Assembly (NCBI RefSeq): GCF_923079645.1
Contig: NZ_CAKLPY010000002.1
Span: 1,178,001 to 1,242,000, forward strand
From: Emticicia aquatica
GTDB lineage: Bacteria; Bacteroidota; Bacteroidia; Cytophagales; Spirosomataceae
Direction: 5' to 3'
Length of the DNA: 64,000 nucleotides
Shown: in pieces, positions 19,737 to 27,971 of the stretch
Layout: each line of letters begins with the position of its first letter
How positions within the stretch are numbered: position 1 is the first letter of the stretch
Notes under the pieces: generated by a model
What the model saw: only the letters and a program-made list of their open reading frames with translations
Told to the model about the DNA's origin: nothing
Database searches by the model: none
Position numbers and translations under genes: made by a program

Positions 19737-20642
19737 AACTGTATAGTCCTGAAAAAAGTTGACACGGATAGAATTATAAAACTCTCTTGATATTAGCCTC
19801 GGAAGAAAAATCTTTCGAGTTTTTTTCTTCCATTTTTTTATAGTGATTTCTTTCTGCATATGAGTGGCATTTGGGGTCAGCATTTGACAACTCATGTGCG
19901 GCCTATATTCATTATAAATTTCAATGGAGTCTTTTATAACTGCCATTGCCTCTTGATGATTTTTAAATCCATCAATGATTAAAAATTCATATCTTAAGAT
20001 TCCATTAATTCTTTCAGCAACTGCATTTTCGTAAGGGTCTCCATTTTCTGTCATACTAATTTGAACATTATTTTCGGTCAATTTTTTGATATAATCTGCC
20101 GAACAATACTGCAATCCTCTGTCTGAATGGTGCATTAATTGGTGTGTATATTTTCTGTTTTTTAAAGCGTATTCAAGGGCATTCAAAGGCCCTTGGGTTG
20201 TTAGGTTGTCCAATAGGTGATACCCCATAATCTTCTTTGAATAAACATCTGTAATCAAACTTAGATACTGATGTCCAGTGGCTGTTTTGATATAAGTAAT
20301 ATCGCTGACCCATAGCTGCTCAGGTGCTGTGACAGTAAGATTCTTAGCAATATTAGGGTATTTTCTCATCCAATGTCTTGAATCTGTTGTTTTTGTATAA
20401 CTTTTTTTAGGTTTAATGAGCAAATGCACTGCCTTCAAAAGGCTGAATAACACATCTCTACCTATGCTAATATTCAATGTTTTAAGCTCTTCTTTTAGTA
20501 AAAAATGAAGTTTACGAGTGCCTATTCTGGGCATTGAACATCGTATTCGCATGACAATATCTCGGACTTGTATAAGCTCAGTATTTCGTTTCAATCTACT
20601 ACTTTTAGTCTTGTAATATGATTGCCTGCTAAACCCAAACAA
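19698..20642 (-). CDS. IS3-family transposase OrfB (DDE integrase core)
   Basis: The frame has 314 residues from a TTG at 20642, but the natural entry is probably by -1 frameshifting from orfA at 20681-20687. After the slip the frame reads AKVPLIGIKGISHLFGFSRQ without a stop. The catalytic triad is present: D in WVSDITY, D in HHSDRG and E in NAVAERING. No stop lies inside the element; the frame runs through the left inverted repeat and adds 13 residues coded by flanking DNA. It overlaps the last 39 bases of the fusion gene antisense. Confidence 0.85.
   Translation of the reverse strand: MFGFSRQSYYKTKSSRLKRNTELIQVRDIVMRIRCSMPRIGTRKLHFLLKEELKTLNISIGRDVLFSLLKAVHLLIKPKKSYTKTTDSRHWMRKYPNIAKNLTVTAPEQLWVSDITYIKTATGHQYLSLITDVYSKKIMGYHLLDNLTTQGPLNALEYALKNRKYTHQLMHHSDRGLQYCSADYIKKLTENNVQISMTENGDPYENAVAERINGILRYEFLIIDGFKNHQEAMAVIKDSIEIYNEYRPHMSCQMLTPNATHMQKEITIKKWKKKTRKIFLPRLISREFYNSIRVNFFQDYTVLKLHKALPQNFT
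19740..19765 (+). repeat. Left inverted repeat of the IS3-family element
   Basis: It matches the reverse complement of 21090-21115 at 22 of 26 positions; three of the four mismatches are bases 4-6. Confidence 0.85.
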
Positions 20643-20665
20643 ATGGCTTATCCCTTTAATACCAA

Positions 20666-21073
20666 TCAGGGGTACTTTCGCTTTTTTAATTGTTTGGGTA
20701 AAAACTTTTTTCTAATATCTATCTTCAAAAGTTCATCGGCTACGTCAATCGCTACATTCAAAACATGAACTTTTCCTTCTCTTTTGCTAATAAAGTTTCA
20801 ACGGGGTCGCCCGTGCGATTCTTTGATTTTTTGTTCAGGTGTTTTTATAGTTGACATCGTTGGTAGTTGCTTCCATTGGTGAATTGTCCAATCTAAGATA
20901 CTATGTTTTCGTAACCAAATCAAAACCGTACTTCGACCTTGAATAACATACTTCCGTTGAGCCTGTTTGTAACTCAACTCGCCTTTTTCTACTTCCGAAA
21001 TTACTTGTAATTTAAAAGTTAAACTATAATCTCGTTGACTACGTTTTTTCCTTTTGTTCTCAATGTTTTCCAT
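20666..21073 (-). pseudogene. IS3-family OrfA interrupted by an in-frame stop
   Basis: The frame starts MENIENKRKKRSQRDYSLTF and carries the usual helix-turn-helix (KLQVISEVEKGELSYKQAQRKY). It stops at TGA 20798-20800 after 91 residues. Beyond the stop the same frame resumes with a normal OrfA end (LNVAIDVADELLKIDIRKKF) and terminates at 20666-20668. The stretch around the stop reads better in another frame (VETLLAKEKEK), so two compensating indels are likely. An OrfAB fusion transposase could not be made without readthrough. Confidence 0.75.
20681..20687 (-). promoter_or_regulatory. Slippery heptamer A-AAA-AAG for -1 frameshifting
   Basis: On the minus strand the heptamer is in the orfA phase (TTA AAA AAG). 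A -1 slip places the ribosome in the orfB frame. This is the standard IS3-family arrangement. Confidence 0.75.
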
Positions 21074-21089
21074 TTGATAAGTCGGTTGT

Positions 21090-21115
21090 GTGTCAACTTA
21101 TTTCAGGACGGGACA
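21090..21115 (-). repeat. Right inverted repeat of the IS3-family element
   Basis: Read on the minus strand it begins TGTCCCGTCCTG and mirrors the left end. It lies just upstream of orfA. Confidence 0.85.
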
Positions 21116-21116
21116 T

Positions 21117-21166
21117 AAATATGAAAAAAGCCTCTTACAATTAAGTAAGAGGCTTTTTTCATATTT
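21117..21166. terminator. Bidirectional terminator shared by the fusion gene and secDF
   Basis: A perfect 22-bp stem (21117-21138 with 21145-21166) surrounds a 6-base loop. It contains AAAAAAGCCTCTTAC on one side and its complement on the other. The insertion sequence ends 1 bp before it. Confidence 0.92.
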
Positions 21167-21181
21167 AGAAAAAGGCTAAAA

Positions 21182-24100
21182 TCAAGATTTTTTTCCTTTT
21201 TTCACTTCTTCGGTAGCTACAACTGGCGTTGCTGCCAATTTAGCATCTTCGTTTTTCATGTCACGTTGCATTGAATCAACAACGATTGGCGTTGCCACAA
21301 ATAATGATGAGTAAGTACCCACAATTACCCCTACAAACATAGCAAATACGAAACCACGAATAGTTTCACCACCAAAAATCAATAATACTAATAATACAAC
21401 AAGCGTAGAGAAACCTGTTACAGCCGTACGGCTAAGAGTTGCATTCAAGGCGTTATTAATAACTGTTGGAATGTCTTCTTTCACACCACGTTTTTCGGTT
21501 AAGTATTCACGTACACGGTCAAATACAACAACTGTATCGTTCATCGAATAACCCATAATTGTCAATACTGCTCCAACGAATGCTTGGTCAACATCAAGTG
21601 AGAATGGCAACCAACCTCTAAAAATAGAGAAGATACCCAAAATAATAGCCACGTCATGGAATAACGCAACTAACGCACCATAGCCAAACGCCAAACGACG
21701 GAAACGAACGAAAATATAAATAAACACCAAAATGATTGAAAGTAAAACTGCTTTTACAGCACCACCAATGGCATCGTTTGCAATCGTTGGCCCAACTTTC
21801 GACGAACTCGTTACGATTCCTTTGTTACCATTTACGTTTGCTAAAGCCGCATTTACACTCGTTTCTAACTGTTTTTCAACCTCTGGGTTGGTATTTTCAA
21901 TTTTGTATGGTGTCGTAATTTTTACTTGGTCAAAACCACCAAATGTTTTTACCTCAATTGCTTTATCTTCAAATGTTACTTTCAATGCTTTGCTTACATC
22001 TTCGGTATTTACTGTTTGTTCAAATTTTGCAACGTAAGTACGACCACCCAAGAAATCAACGCCTAAACCAAAGCCTTTAAAGAAAATCGAAACAATTCCT
22101 GCAATAATAATTGCACTCGAAATTGTATAGTATAATTTACGTTTTGATACGAAATCAAAATTTGAATCTTTGAATAATTTCTCTGTCCATTTTGTAAAGA
22201 AAGAAACCGTTTTTCCTTTGCCGATATAATATTCAAAAAACAATCTTGAAACGAAAATTGCCGAGAATAGCGAAGTGAAAATACCAATCAAAAGCGTTGT
22301 TGCAAAACCAAGAATTAAACCAGAACCAAAAATAAATAATACAGCACCAGTAATTAAGGTTGTTACGTTAGAGTCAATGATTGACGACATTGCATTTGTA
22401 AAACCATCACGCACTGCCACCGGGAATGTTTTGCCCAATAACAATTCTTCTTTAATACGCTCATAAATCAAAACGTTCGCATCAACCGACATACCAACTG
22501 ATAATACTAAACCTGCAATACCTGGCAATGTAAGTGTTGCACCAAAAGATGCCATTACACCCAATAGTAAGAACAAGTTAACGATAAGGGCAACGTTTGC
22601 AATCAAACCAGCTTTGTTATAATAAATCAATACGAAAGCCAATACAAACAAAACACCAATAATTGATGAAAGAATACCCGCACGAGCAGCTTCAGAACCA
22701 ACAGTTGCACCTACGATGTCTTCCGAAATAATGTTTGTTGGAGCAGGAAGTTTACCAGCTTTCAATACGTTTGCTAAGTCAAGGGCTTCTTCAACCGTAA
22801 AGTTACCACTAATACTCGAGCGGCCACCACCGATTTCACCATTTACGTTTGGTGCTGAATAAACAAAATTATCAAGAATAATTGCAATCGGGCGACCAAT
22901 GTTTGCTCCTGTTAAGGCTTTCCATTTTCTTGCACCTTCTGCATTCATTTGCATTTCAACGGCTGGTTTTCCGCTATCGTCAAAATCTTGTGACGCATTC
23001 GTTACCACATCACCTTCCAAAGGAGCTTTGCCCAAATCTTTCACGAAATACATATCAACAATCTCTTCGCTTGTATTTGTACCGTTTGCACGAGCTTTTA
23101 CATCATATAAATAATTGGCATTTGCTGGGAAAAGAGCTTGAACATCAGAACGGTGCATAATTTGATTTACGCGTGAAGTATCTTTTACACGCACAGCTAC
23201 TCCGTACCCTGTTCCGATAAATAAGTTACTAAACGCATTTGTTTGACGTTGAGCTAAACCAGCAGAATCTTTCTTAGATGTATCAGATTTGTTACCATTT
23301 GACAATTGAGCAGCCAAACTATTTTTAGAAGTATCGCTTGTTGCAGCCGTTGCTGAATTATCACTTTTTCCTGCAATTTTGTTTAAATCTGTTTTTGAAG
23401 AAGCTTTGCTTTCAGCATCCATTTGTAATAAAATAGCAGCTAAACCATCAAATGAAGGGGCAATTTCTTGCATTGTATAAACTTCGCAAAACTCTAATTT
23501 TGCTGCACCCGAAAGTAGTTTACGCACACGTTGTGGATTATCAACACCTGGTAATTCAACTTGAATACGGTTTGTACCTGATAAACGTTGTAAGTTTGGA
23601 TTTGATACCCCAAATTTATCAACACGTGTTTGAATAATACGGAATGCACGGTCAAAAGCACCATCAACTTCTTTTTTGATGTAACTAACAACTTGGCCAT
23701 CTGAAGATTCCAAACTTAATGTTCCACGATTAGAGCTATTTGAGAAAATACTCGCTAATTTTGTATCAGGAGCAACTTTTTTAAACTCATCTGCAAACAA
23801 ATCAACGAAATTTGTACTGCTCGTTTCTGCTCTTTTTTGTGCATTTGCGATAGCTGTTGCAACTTTCGGGTCACGCGAACCAGCCAAAGCACGAACGATT
23901 TCGGTAGGAGAAACTTCCAAAATAACACTCATACCACCTTGAAGGTCAAGGCCTAAACCTAATTCTTGTTTCATTAGGTCTTCTGTTGTTGTCATTCCTA
24001 AGAAAACTGGTTGTTTCCAAAGAGAGTCCAAATAACGTTGTTTTTTGCTATAATCTATTTTACCAGATTTATCAGTTGCGTACGCTTCTGCGTCTTTTCT

Positions 24101-24193
24101 AATATCATTGGCTTTCCAAGTACGAGCCAAGAAATAAATACTAATTGCTAAAAAAGCCACTAATAGAGCGACTATACCACCTTTGTTTCTCAT
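21182..24193 (-). CDS. secDF: Protein translocase SecDF fusion
   Basis: I start at the ATG at 24193 (MRNKGGIVALLVAFL), giving 1003 residues; the upstream ATG at 24241 adds an unlikely leader. The first half is SecD: GLGLDLQGGMSVILEV, a periplasmic head and six membrane helices with the GMSVDANVLIYERIKEEL motif. The second half is SecF: GVDFLGGRTY, then GYSMNDTVVVFDRVRE. SecDF uses the proton gradient to finish export of proteins from the Sec channel. A Ser/Asp/Lys-rich stretch of about 55 residues (~259-315) interrupts the first periplasmic domain. The fused form is usual in Bacteroidota. Confidence 0.97.
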   Translation of the reverse strand: MRNKGGIVALLVAFLAISIYFLARTWKANDIRKDAEAYATDKSGKIDYSKKQRYLDSLWKQPVFLGMTTTEDLMKQELGLGLDLQGGMSVILEVSPTEIVRALAGSRDPKVATAIANAQKRAETSSTNFVDLFADEFKKVAPDTKLASIFSNSSNRGTLSLESSDGQVVSYIKKEVDGAFDRAFRIIQTRVDKFGVSNPNLQRLSGTNRIQVELPGVDNPQRVRKLLSGAAKLEFCEVYTMQEIAPSFDGLAAILLQMDAESKASSKTDLNKIAGKSDNSATAATSDTSKNSLAAQLSNGNKSDTSKKDSAGLAQRQTNAFSNLFIGTGYGVAVRVKDTSRVNQIMHRSDVQALFPANANYLYDVKARANGTNTSEEIVDMYFVKDLGKAPLEGDVVTNASQDFDDSGKPAVEMQMNAEGARKWKALTGANIGRPIAIILDNFVYSAPNVNGEIGGGRSSISGNFTVEEALDLANVLKAGKLPAPTNIISEDIVGATVGSEAARAGILSSIIGVLFVLAFVLIYYNKAGLIANVALIVNLFLLLGVMASFGATLTLPGIAGLVLSVGMSVDANVLIYERIKEELLLGKTFPVAVRDGFTNAMSSIIDSNVTTLITGAVLFIFGSGLILGFATTLLIGIFTSLFSAIFVSRLFFEYYIGKGKTVSFFTKWTEKLFKDSNFDFVSKRKLYYTISSAIIIAGIVSIFFKGFGLGVDFLGGRTYVAKFEQTVNTEDVSKALKVTFEDKAIEVKTFGGFDQVKITTPYKIENTNPEVEKQLETSVNAALANVNGNKGIVTSSSKVGPTIANDAIGGAVKAVLLSIILVFIYIFVRFRRLAFGYGALVALFHDVAIILGIFSIFRGWLPFSLDVDQAFVGAVLTIMGYSMNDTVVVFDRVREYLTEKRGVKEDIPTVINNALNATLSRTAVTGFSTLVVLLVLLIFGGETIRGFVFAMFVGVIVGTYSSLFVATPIVVDSMQRDMKNEDAKLAATPVVATEEVKKGKKS

Positions 24194-24312
24194 TTTTAGG
24201 GAAATGTTTGTAATAAATAAGTTTGATAGAAAATAATACACGGAATCACAAAAGACTTATGATTCTTCATTAAAAAAGGAAAGAAAAAATGTTCTTTCGA
24301 AGTGAAAGTGAC

Positions 24313-24672
24313 TTATGGAGCATTCGGAGCAATAAAATGCTCGTAGAGATTCTCGAAATATGAAAGTCGGAAAAGTGGTTTTGAATAAACTTTTACCGAA
24401 GATTCGACGATTAAATAAATAACTTGCGGAGCAGGTAAAACGAAGGCGTCGTGCCCGAAGTCGAACGCATGGCTGGGTACAACCACCTCCAACGACAACT
24501 CGCTAACAACTGATTGGTTTTCTGGTTGCTGCTTTTTGTCAGACTTCTCTTGCTTGGGTTTATTGGGCTTATCATGTTTTTGTGGTAGCTGCTTGCCGAA
24601 AACGCTCGTCAGCATCACCATTGTGAACATCAAAAGTCCAAAAGCACGTGATATGTAAGAGTAATTTTTCAT
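24313..24672 (-). CDS. Small exported protein of unknown function
   Basis: The 119-residue product has a signal peptide (MKNYSYISRAFGLLMFTMVMLT) and a Lys/Pro/Gln-rich linker. About 50 hydrophobic and aromatic residues follow, among them HAFDFGHDAFVLPAPQVIY. I do not recognise a family. A good promoter 11 bp upstream of the ATG supports expression. It lies upstream of secDF on the same strand with a 119-bp gap, so cotranscription is possible but not shown. Confidence 0.65.
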   Translation of the reverse strand: MKNYSYISRAFGLLMFTMVMLTSVFGKQLPQKHDKPNKPKQEKSDKKQQPENQSVVSELSLEVVVPSHAFDFGHDAFVLPAPQVIYLIVESSVKVYSKPLFRLSYFENLYEHFIAPNAP

Positions 24673-24682
24673 TTTAGGAACG

Positions 24683-24715
24683 CAAAGCTACAAGAATTTC
24701 TTTAAATAAGTCAAA
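24683..24715 (-). promoter_or_regulatory. Bacteroidota-type promoter for the small exported protein
   Basis: On the minus strand: TTTG (24715-24712), a 21-bp spacer and TAGCTTTG (24690-24683). Transcription would start almost at the ATG, leaving a very short leader. Confidence 0.55.
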
Positions 24716-24834
24716 TCTTATGCCAAAAAATCAAAAACCTCCACCACATTCGCTATACGGCTGTTTCATAAATAGTCTAAAAACAAGAATCCTTATACTT
24801 TTTTGCTTCATTTCTAACATATTCTGCCCTAACT

Positions 24835-24864
24835 TTTGACTATAAGCTATTTTGTCTAATTTTG
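24835..24864 (+). promoter_or_regulatory. Bacteroidota-type promoter for lpdA
   Basis: TTTG (24835-24838), an 18-bp spacer and TAATTTTG (24857-24864). The expected transcript start near 24871 lies before the ATG at 24897 and after a longer possible start at 24852, so it decides the start. Confidence 0.6.
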
Positions 24865-24896
24865 CACCGAAGTTTTCAATTAACAAGAAACATTTT

Positions 24897-26288
24897 ATGG
24901 CTCAATACGACGTTGTTATACTTGGAAGTGGTCCTGGCGGTTATGTAGCTGCCATTCGTGCATCACAATTAGGCTTGAAAACAGCCATCATCGAAAAAGA
25001 AAATTTAGGTGGAATCTGCCTTAACTGGGGTTGTATTCCTACCAAAGCTTTACTGAAATCAGCTCAAGTTTTTGAGTACATCAAACATGCAAAAGATTAT
25101 GGTATCGAAGTGGGCGAATCTCACGCTGACTTTGGTGCAGTAATCAAACGTTCTCGTGGCGTAGCCGAAGGAATGAGCAAAGGTGTAACTTTCTTGATGA
25201 AGAAAAATAAAATTGATGTAATTTTTGGTTACGGTAAAGTAAAAGCTGGCAAGAAAGTAGAGGTTACTGACGCTGAAGGCAAAAAAACTGACGTAGAAGG
25301 AAAGCACATCATCATTGCGACAGGAGCAAGAGCAAGACAATTGCCAAACGTACCACTTGATGGCACAAAAGTAATTGAATACCGCAAAGCCATGAGTCTC
25401 GAAAAACAACCAGCGTCAATGTTGGTGATGGGTTCGGGTGCAATCGGTGTTGAGTTTGCTTATGTGTATGCAAGCATGGGTACAAAAGTAACAATTGTAG
25501 AATTTATGCCAAATATTGTTCCAGTAGAAGATGAAGACATTTCTAAGGAATTGGCAAAAATTTACAAAAAATTAGGCATCGAAATCTACACAAGTTCAAG
25601 TGTTGAAAAAGTAGATACTTCAGGCAATGGCTGCGTTTCAACGGTTAAAACACCAACAGGCGAAATCAAAATCGAAACTGACGTTGTACTGTCAGCGGCT
25701 GGAATTGTAGCAAATATCGAAAATATCGGTTTAGAAGATGTTGGTATCGCAACTGACAGAGGCAAAATTTTGGTAAATGGCTTCGCAGAAACAAATATTC
25801 CAGGATATTATGCCATCGGTGATGTAACTCCAGGCCAAGCCTTAGCTCACGTAGCATCAGCAGAAGGTATTATTTGTGTAGAAAAAATTGCGGGTCATCA
25901 TCCACAACCATTAGACTATAAAAATATTCCTGGTTGTACCTATTGTTCTCCCGAAATTGCTTCCGTTGGTTACACCGAAAAAGCTGCTAAAGAAGCTGGT
26001 TATGAAATCAAGGTTGGAAAATTCCCATTCTCAGCTTCGGGTAAAGCGAAGGCGGGTGGCGTACCTGAAGGTTTCGTAAAAGTAATCTTTGATGCAAAAT
26101 ACGGCGAGTGGTTAGGTTGCCACATGATTGGTAATAACGTAACTGAAATGATTGCAGAGGCGGTTGTTGCTCGTAAACTCGAAACAACAGGTATGGAAAT
26201 CATCAAGTCGGTTCACCCACACCCAACCATGTCAGAAGCGATTATGGAAGCGGCGGCGGCGGCCTACGGTGAGGTGATTCACTTATAA
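24897..26288 (+). CDS. lpdA: Dihydrolipoyl dehydrogenase (E3)
   Basis: From the ATG at 24897 the product has 463 residues. It begins with an FAD-binding GSGPGGYVAAIRA motif. The redox pair C41/C46 lies in GGICLNWGCIPTK, a second nucleotide-binding GSGAIGVEFA follows, and the C-terminal HPHPTMSEAI supplies the catalytic His-Glu pair. It reoxidises dihydrolipoamide in 2-oxoacid dehydrogenase complexes, passing electrons to NAD+. No E1/E2 gene is adjacent, so it probably serves several complexes. It ends in its own terminator. Confidence 0.96.
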   Translation: MAQYDVVILGSGPGGYVAAIRASQLGLKTAIIEKENLGGICLNWGCIPTKALLKSAQVFEYIKHAKDYGIEVGESHADFGAVIKRSRGVAEGMSKGVTFLMKKNKIDVIFGYGKVKAGKKVEVTDAEGKKTDVEGKHIIIATGARARQLPNVPLDGTKVIEYRKAMSLEKQPASMLVMGSGAIGVEFAYVYASMGTKVTIVEFMPNIVPVEDEDISKELAKIYKKLGIEIYTSSSVEKVDTSGNGCVSTVKTPTGEIKIETDVVLSAAGIVANIENIGLEDVGIATDRGKILVNGFAETNIPGYYAIGDVTPGQALAHVASAEGIICVEKIAGHHPQPLDYKNIPGCTYCSPEIASVGYTEKAAKEAGYEIKVGKFPFSASGKAKAGGVPEGFVKVIFDAKYGEWLGCHMIGNNVTEMIAEAVVARKLETTGMEIIKSVHPHPTMSEAIMEAAAAAYGEVIHL

Positions 26289-26312
26289 TTCGTTTATATT
26301 TCAGACAAAATA

Positions 26313-26352
26313 ATAAAAGGCTGTTTTGATTTTCTTCAAGACAGCCTTTTAT
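26313..26352 (+). terminator. Terminator after lpdA
   Basis: ATAAAAGGCTGT and ACAGCCTTTTAT form a 12-bp stem; the bases between can extend it with one mismatch. The 357-bp gap 26289-26645 contains this terminator and a possible TAACTTTG promoter element (26520-26527), but no gene that I can support. Confidence 0.75.
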
Positions 26353-26645
26353 GTTTCTTAACTTAATGTTGTTCAAACAAAGCAATTATAGAACATTTTG
26401 AGTTATAAATCTTTGATTTTCAAGACAAATATGAAGGCTTTTTCCAAAAACTATCATAATATTATATAAATCGACATAATTTTTATCAAAGTATTTATAG
26501 AAGTTCAAAATCAATTTCATAACTTTGCACTCCGAAAAAGTTATGACACTCATCATAACCAATGTTTTTTGAAAATAAAGCTTGATTATATAAGTTTTAA
26601 TCAAGTTAATCAGATAAATTAAAGCGGTAGTCGCACTATCTAAAA

Positions 26646-27341
26646 ATGGCAAAAAAAGAAAAATCAGGTCTTGACATCATCGAAAGTCCAGAAGCATTAC
26701 AACAAGAATTTAACAAAGCAGAAGGTTTTTTAAAAAATAATCAAAAATTAATTACCATCATCGGTGGTGGGATTTTAGCGGTTGTTTTAGGTGTAGTTGG
26801 ATATAATTACTACGCAAAATCTCAAGATGAAGATGCACAAGCTGCTATGTTTAATGCTGTTTATGCATTCGAAGCGGATTCATTAAAACAAGCTTTAAAC
26901 GGAACAGGTGGTAACGAAGGCTTATTGGCTATTGCTGATAATTATGGGGCATCGAATGCTGGAAACTTAGCTAATTTTTATGCAGGTGTTGCTTTAGTAA
27001 AGCAAGGCAAATTTGATGAAGCTATTGAGCGTCTCAAAAACTTTAGTTCAGACGACCTTTTGGTTCAAGGAAGAGCTTATGCTCTTATCGGTGATGCTTA
27101 TATGGAAAAGAAAAGTATTGATGATGCGATTTCTTACTACAAAAAAGCGGCTGAATACAAGCCTAACAAAACTTTTACACCAGTATATTTGATGAAATTA
27201 GCTACTGCTTACGAAGCAGCTAAAAATAACAAAGGTGCGTTAGAAGTTTATAACGAAATCGTTGAAAAATATCCTGATTCAATAGAAATTGGCAACGCCA
27301 AGAAATATAAATCCAAACTCGAAGGCACTGTCGGCGAGTAA
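26646..27341 (+). CDS. Single-pass membrane TPR protein
   Basis: The product has 231 residues: a cytosolic leader of about 35, one membrane helix (LITIIGGGILAVVLGVVGYNYY) and then three to four TPR repeats. Among these, DLLVQGRAYALIGDAYMEKK and FTPVYLMKLATAYEAAKNNKGALEVYNEIVEKYPD are clear. The layout is like YfgM, a periplasmic partner of the Sec translocon and chaperones, but sequence likeness to YfgM cannot be judged here. It is separated from ribH by a terminator. Confidence 0.88.
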   Translation: MAKKEKSGLDIIESPEALQQEFNKAEGFLKNNQKLITIIGGGILAVVLGVVGYNYYAKSQDEDAQAAMFNAVYAFEADSLKQALNGTGGNEGLLAIADNYGASNAGNLANFYAGVALVKQGKFDEAIERLKNFSSDDLLVQGRAYALIGDAYMEKKSIDDAISYYKKAAEYKPNKTFTPVYLMKLATAYEAAKNNKGALEVYNEIVEKYPDSIEIGNAKKYKSKLEGTVGE

Positions 27342-27367
27342 GATTTGGTTATTTTAATCATATAATC

Positions 27368-27404
27368 AAAGGGATAAGCCGAAATAGGTTTATCCCTTTT
27401 TTTT
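27368..27404 (+). terminator. Terminator between the TPR gene and ribH
   Basis: AAAGGGATAA pairs with TTATCCCTTT (inner CC/GG adds to it) and an eight-T tract follows. Confidence 0.82.
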
Positions 27405-27426
27405 AATTCATTCATCGAAAATCATT

Positions 27427-27906
27427 ATGTCATCAGCTAATAAAAATTTAAGTGATTTTAGCACGCAAGGTTTACCTGATGTGAGCCAAAAACGTTTCGC
27501 AATCATCGTAGCAGAATGGAATACCGAAGTGACTGAAGCCCTTTTTGATGGAGCTTACAAAACGCTAATCGATAATGGCGTAAAAGTTGAAAATATCATC
27601 CGAGCAAATGTTCCTGGCAGTTATGAACTAAGCTTTGGTTCGCAAATTTTTGCTCAAAAAGCCGATATTGACGCTGTGATTGCTATTGGATGTGTTATTC
27701 AGGGTGAAACCAAGCATAATGATTATATCAATCACGCTGTTGCACAAGGCTTGACAAATGTTTCATTAAAGTATAATAAACCCGTGATTTTTGGAGTGCT
27801 TACGCCCAATAATCAACAACAAGCCCTCGACCGAGCAGGTGGAATACACGGCAACAAAGGCGATGAAGCAGCAATAACAGCAATTAAGATGTTGGCTATC
27901 GGTTGA
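27427..27906 (+). CDS. ribH: 6,7-dimethyl-8-ribityllumazine synthase
   Basis: The 159-residue product carries the lumazine synthase motifs FAIIVAEWNTEVTEALFDGA, VPGSYELSFG, AIGCVIQGETKHNDYINHAV and VIFGVLTPNNQQQALDRAGG. It condenses 5-amino-6-ribitylaminouracil with 3,4-dihydroxy-2-butanone 4-phosphate, the next-to-last step of riboflavin synthesis. No other rib gene is nearby, and the 85-bp gap upstream has no room for an FMN riboswitch. Confidence 0.97.
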   Translation: MSSANKNLSDFSTQGLPDVSQKRFAIIVAEWNTEVTEALFDGAYKTLIDNGVKVENIIRANVPGSYELSFGSQIFAQKADIDAVIAIGCVIQGETKHNDYINHAVAQGLTNVSLKYNKPVIFGVLTPNNQQQALDRAGGIHGNKGDEAAITAIKMLAIG

Positions 27907-27971
27907 TAAACAACACTTTTTAATTTAAAACTAAGATAAACATATAAACAAAAACTCAACCAAAGAAGAAA

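Larger units (their letters stand above)
19740..21115 (-). mobile_element. IS3-family insertion sequence, damaged
   Basis: The 1376-bp element is bounded by imperfect 26-bp inverted repeats (22 of 26 match). The left end is 19740-19765 and the right end 21090-21115; both begin TGT and share GTCCTGAAA(A/T)AAGTTGACAC. It carries an orfA/orfB pair on the minus strand with a slippery site. I see no target-site duplication (left flank TTAAAAC, right flank TAAATATG). It lies between the stop codon of the fusion gene and that gene's terminator. Interrupted orfA suggests it no longer moves by itself. Confidence 0.88.

Noticed and set aside
19731..21120. Target-site duplication of the insertion sequence
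   Set aside because: Bases next to the two ends (TTAAAAC and TAAATATG) do not give a convincing 3-4 bp direct repeat at the exact ends.
26386..26652. Minus-strand 88-residue open frame between lpdA and the TPR gene
   Set aside because: AT-rich composition, overlaps a promoter element and the start of the TPR gene, and has no convincing protein pattern.
27342..27426. FMN riboswitch in front of ribH
   Set aside because: Only 85 bp are available, most of it is a plain terminator, and the conserved RFN core is absent.
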